Shown here in pieces: positions 61,566 to 64,000 of a stretch of DNA of 64,000 nucleotides. A model generated the notes under the pieces. That model made no database searches. It was not told where the DNA came from and saw nothing but the letters and a program-made list of their open reading frames with translations. Location of the stretch: assembly GCF_025685605.1 (NCBI RefSeq), contig NZ_JAGTUT010000001.1, forward strand, positions 744,001 through 808,000, written 5' to 3'. This DNA is from Granulicella arctica. GTDB taxonomy: Bacteria; Acidobacteriota; Terriglobia; Terriglobales; Acidobacteriaceae. A program made the position numbers and the translations under genes. How positions within the stretch are numbered: the first letter of the stretch is position 1; each line of letters opens with the position of its first letter.

Positions 61566-62462
61566 CTATGATGTTTTTGCATCGGGCTGACAAACTGGAC
61601 ACCAGAACAGGTTTCGGCCTTCCATCTCCTTCCTTAAAATTTTCGTCCCACACACAAAGCACTCCTGGCCATTCCGGCGATAGACATAATGTGTCTCTTC
61701 CTTCACCGGCTTGCCCTTGCCGCTCGGTCGATCCTTCGGCAGCGTCGTCACAATCCGTCTATCGACCATTCCCGCCTTCATCAGCGGCAATGCTTCCTTC
61801 CAGATCATGCGCAGCGTCGCCTCAGGAACATCCTTACCCGCCACATACGGGTTCAGCCGCGCCCGGTACAGCAGCTCCGCCCGATAGATATTGCCCAGCC
61901 CCGCGATCACCGACTGGTCCATCAACAAAGCCCCAATCGCCTTCTTGCTCTTCACAATCTTCGCAATCGCCTTCTCCGGACCATCGCCATTCAGCGGATC
62001 GGGTCCCAGCCGCTTCAGCAGCGTCTCCCACTTCGCCTGCGTCCAGATCGTGCAATCCGTCGGCCCACGCAACTCCATCCACGCCAGCTTCGGAGCCTCC
62101 GTATGCCCCGTCCCGTCATCCTCCGAATACCACGCATGCCGCTTACTCTCACCCGGAGCCACAGGCCGCTTCACCGCAGCCTCATTCCACATCCGCAGCC
62201 GCAGCGCACCCTTTAAAGCAGGCAGTGGTCCCGATCCCTCCGAGAAGTCCCCCCGCAGCCCAAGATGCACATGCAGAATCCGGTCCTTCCCAAAGTCATA
62301 CCCCAGGTGCTTCCCCACAGCCAGCACCCGATTCAGCTTCTTCCCGTCAATCACATCCGAGTCAACAAACCGTCCCTGCGGCCCATCCACCCGAACCGCT
62401 TTACCTGCAAACGCAGCCTCATGCCGCTCCGCCCACCGATGTATCTCATTCCCCTCAGGCAT
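61566..62462 (-). CDS. nei: Fpg/Nei-family DNA glycosylase (endonuclease VIII-like)
   Basis: The 298-residue protein starts MPEGNEIHRW, so the catalytic Pro2 and Glu3 are present with the Nei-type EGNEIHR context. The helix-two-turn-helix region includes LLMDQSVIAGLGNIYRAELLY. The zinc finger is C-x2-C...C-x2-C: CFVC and CPVC in CFVCGTKILRKEMEGR-x-x-x-W-CPVC. It removes oxidised bases and nicks DNA. The location between small-protein and higBA genes has no obvious link. Confidence 0.93.
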   Translation of the reverse strand: MPEGNEIHRWAERHEAAFAGKAVRVDGPQGRFVDSDVIDGKKLNRVLAVGKHLGYDFGKDRILHVHLGLRGDFSEGSGPLPALKGALRLRMWNEAAVKRPVAPGESKRHAWYSEDDGTGHTEAPKLAWMELRGPTDCTIWTQAKWETLLKRLGPDPLNGDGPEKAIAKIVKSKKAIGALLMDQSVIAGLGNIYRAELLYRARLNPYVAGKDVPEATLRMIWKEALPLMKAGMVDRRIVTTLPKDRPSGKGKPVKEETHYVYRRNGQECFVCGTKILRKEMEGRNLFWCPVCQPDAKTS

Positions 62463-62556
62463 CGTAAAGCTCCCACCAACTCAACTCCGATACCTGGCCG
62501 AAGACCAAGGTAATCGAGAGGTACGTGTTGTTGTACCGGACGCAACCCGCCAAATC

Positions 62557-62880
62557 TCAGGCAACCGACAAAATGCGTGGTCTCACTTCTTTCTTGATCG
62601 TCGACTGTGCATGCTTGTAAGCGATAGCCAACTCATAATTCCCCTGCATATTCATCCAGAACATAGGCGACGGACCAAAATAACGCGAGAGCCGATACGC
62701 CGTGTCGGCAGTAATTCCACGGCGTTCAGCAACAATTTCAGAGATTCGCGTAGAAGGCACATGAAGAGACATCGCCAATGCATTCGCACTGATGCCAAGC
62801 GGAACCATGAACTCTTCACGAAGCACTTCTCCAGGATGGACCGGCGCACCAGGATGGCTCATATCGCGCGGAATAGACAT
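62557..62880 (-). CDS. higA: HigA-family antitoxin (XRE-type)
   Basis: The start ATG read from 62880, five nt after GAGG, gives 107 residues. The HigA pattern HPGEVLREEFMVPLGISANALAMSLHVPSTRISEIVAERRGITADTAYRLSRYFG is intact, an HTH with a recognition helix near STRISEIV. HigA binds HigB and represses the operon. It starts 7 nt after the higB stop. Confidence 0.92.
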   Translation of the reverse strand: MSIPRDMSHPGAPVHPGEVLREEFMVPLGISANALAMSLHVPSTRISEIVAERRGITADTAYRLSRYFGPSPMFWMNMQGNYELAIAYKHAQSTIKKEVRPRILSVA

Positions 62881-62887
62881 ACTCACC

Positions 62888-63166
62888 TCAGTGATAATCG
62901 ACAATTTCTACATTCTCCGCACCGGAAGAAGTCCAGACGAAGCAGATACGATACTGATCGTTGACACGAATACTATGCTGGCCCGCCCTGTCTCCATGGA
63001 GCGCCTCCAATCGATTACCGGGAGGAAACCGCATAGCTTCCAAAACATCGGCGTTATTCAACATAAACAATTTTCGTACGGCTATTTTGGACGACGAACC
63101 AAATTTTCTATGACTTCCTTCTTTGAAGAGCGCTTCTGCTACTCGATCTCGAAACGATAAAATCAC
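62888..63166 (-). CDS. higB: HigB-family toxin (RelE/ParE superfamily)
   Basis: The start is GTG read from 63166 (VILSFRDR, read as Met), giving 92 residues. The family outline is complete: SFRDRVAEALFKEG, RKLFMLNNADVLEAMRFPPGNRLEALHGDRAGQHSIRVNDQYRICFVW, VEIVDYH. HigB is a ribosome-dependent mRNA interferase, and the usual residues Arg/Asp/Tyr in RVNDQYRICF are present. It is the first gene of the higBA pair. A palindrome lies 12 nt upstream of its start. Confidence 0.92.
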   Translation of the reverse strand: MILSFRDRVAEALFKEGSHRKFGSSSKIAVRKLFMLNNADVLEAMRFPPGNRLEALHGDRAGQHSIRVNDQYRICFVWTSSGAENVEIVDYH

Positions 63167-63177
63167 AATTCAGCGTA

Positions 63178-63206
63178 CCACGTTCAACGCTGCACGTTGA
63201 ACGTGG
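63178..63206. promoter_or_regulatory. Palindrome upstream of higBA (possible operator)
   Basis: CCACGTTCAACG (63178-63189) and CGTTGAACGTGG (63195-63206) are perfect 12-bp arms around the 5-nt CTGCA. The element is 12 nt upstream of the higB start and 10 nt after the stop of the small gene at 63216. A HigA-binding operator is the simplest reading; there is no T-run for a terminator. Confidence 0.6.
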
Positions 63207-63215
63207 CGCGGATAG

Positions 63216-63389
63216 CTAGTTCCAGACATGCTGAATCGGCATAGGCTCAATCGTCAACACCAGATCCGGCGCAACCCCATTCAACTTCGACGCAAACTCC
63301 CGGGCCTGCACCTCCGTAAAGAACAACTTGCGCTCCTGCATCTGTCCGGCAAACCACTGCTCGCACTTCCAAACCATTGTGTCCGTCAT
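63216..63389 (-). CDS. Small protein, 57 aa, paralog of the one at 61220
   Basis: The start ATG read from 63389 follows AGGTGGGGTT (in-frame codons at 63404 are less well placed). The 57 residues read MTDTMVWKCEQWFAGQMQ..., with a helix TEVQAREFASKLNG and a final strand TIEPMPIQHVWN. It shares its layout and end with the 56-residue protein at 61220. It sits directly downstream of dnaK and upstream of higB on the same strand. No function known. Confidence 0.72.
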   Translation of the reverse strand: MTDTMVWKCEQWFAGQMQERKLFFTEVQAREFASKLNGVAPDLVLTIEPMPIQHVWN

Positions 63390-63458
63390 AACCCCACCTC
63401 GCAATGCGTAACTACTGTTAATACAAACACCATTCCCAGAAAAGGACGCGGTATACAG

Positions 63459-63495
63459 AAGGGCGCTCCATCAAATCTCCGGAGCGCCCTTCCTT
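63459..63495 (-). terminator. Hairpin downstream of dnaK
   Basis: AAGGGCGCTCC (63459-63469) pairs perfectly with GGAGCGCCCTT (63481-63491) around an 11-nt loop, in the 130 nt between the dnaK stop (63520) and the small gene's start (63389). On the minus strand the T-run after it is weak. Confidence 0.6.
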
Positions 63496-63519
63496 GCTAC
63501 TTGCTACCGTCCAGCCAAC

Positions 63520-64000
63520 TTACTCTTTGACGTCGACATACTCGGCATCGATTACGCCCTCGTCCTTCTTGGGCTCCTCATGATGCTCAGCCGAAGCCGC
63601 ACCATCTGCCGGAGGAGTGGCCGCAGCCGCCTTGTACATCGCCTCCGCCAGCTTGTGGCTCGCCGCCGTCAGCTTCTCCTTCGAAGCATTCAGCTCAGCC
63701 GCACTCGGAGTGCCAACCAGGGTCGACTTCGCCTCGGCAAGCGCGCTCTCAACCTCAGACTTGTCACCCTCGGCAACCTTATCGCCCGAGTCCTTCAGCA
63801 TCTTCTCGACGTTGTAGACCAGCGAGTCCAGACCGTTGCGCGCCTCAACCGCGTCGCGCTGCTCCTTGTCCTCGGAAGCATGGGCTTCGGCATCCTTCGC
63901 CATCCGCTCCACCTCTTCCTTGCTCAGACCTGAAGAGCTCGTAATCGTGATCTTCTGGTCCTTGCCCGTCGCATTGTCCTTCGCCGTCACGTTCAGAATG
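63520..64000 (-). CDS. dnaK: Chaperone DnaK, C-terminal part (runs off window)
   Basis: Only the last 160 residues are visible. LNVTAKDNATGKDQKITITSSS is the end of the substrate-binding beta domain, and GLSKEEVERMAKDAEAHASEDKEQRD begins the helical lid, which ends with DEGVIDAEYVDVKE, a typical DnaK tail. The ATPase domain lies outside the window. It is the Hsp70 that works with DnaJ (59272) and is predicted to be controlled by HspR (56333); its promoter is not in view. Confidence 0.96.
   Translation of the reverse strand, partial: ILNVTAKDNATGKDQKITITSSSGLSKEEVERMAKDAEAHASEDKEQRDAVEARNGLDSLVYNVEKMLKDSGDKVAEGDKSEVESALAEAKSTLVGTPSAAELNASKEKLTAASHKLAEAMYKAAAATPPADGAASAEHHEEPKKDEGVIDAEYVDVKE

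Overview
The window is about 64 kb of GC-rich bacterial chromosome, densely packed on both strands. It most resembles an Acidobacteriota genome of the Terriglobia type (Granulicella/Terriglobus-like). That is an inference from gene content: an Oar-type TonB receptor with an N-terminal carboxypeptidase-regulatory-like domain, a GH57 branching enzyme, an HpnI/ceramide-glucosyltransferase-like GT, and HspR with DnaJ/DnaK. No rRNA, tRNA, CRISPR array, insertion sequence or prophage was recognised.

Layout. 1-7 kb: partial FAH-family hydrolase, glycine-zipper lipoprotein, engB, inositol-phosphate synthase, DedA, hemQ-nth pair, LacD-like aldolase. 7-15 kb (minus strand): a run nfo-leuS-membrane protein-55-aa membrane protein-guaA-MFS exporter. 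15-20 kb: a probable bacterial sphingolipid locus, with a serine-palmitoyltransferase-like enzyme, an extended SDR resembling ceramide reductase, a dedicated acyl carrier protein, and a CysJ-like reductase without its flavodoxin domain. 20-29 kb: DinB-like protein, MFS, TonB receptor, cysteine desulfurase, KimA-like K+ transporter, glutathione peroxidase. 29-38 kb: M61 peptidase, GT87, secreted alpha/beta hydrolase, an unusual cytochrome P450 whose ribosome-binding site and start codon lie in a perfect hairpin, a secreted helical-repeat protein, mnmA. 38-50 kb: DUF948-like/YtxH pair, BON/glycine-zipper lipoprotein, GH57 enzyme, an orphan phage-type tail-tube protein, UbiA-like protein plus methyltransferase, M1 peptidase, membrane protein, SixA and Ppx/GppA. 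50-57 kb: two tandem GT39 enzymes, the HpnI-like GT, HspR, and a BrnT/antitoxin module with a nonsense codon in the toxin. 57-64 kb: SDR, LolA-like protein, dnaJ, Nei-type glycosylase, higBA, two paralogous small proteins, and the 3' end of dnaK.

How the genes may work together. Three membrane-lipid functions share the window: sphingoid-base synthesis (SPT, SDR, ACP), inositol phosphate synthesis, and a GT21/HpnI-type sugar transferase. They could supply glyco- or inositol-sphingolipids, but only the SPT-SDR-ACP cluster is physically tight. HspR, DnaJ and DnaK form a stress regulon spread over about 8 kb and interrupted by DNA-repair and toxin-antitoxin genes. Most other genes are ordinary housekeeping or envelope functions.
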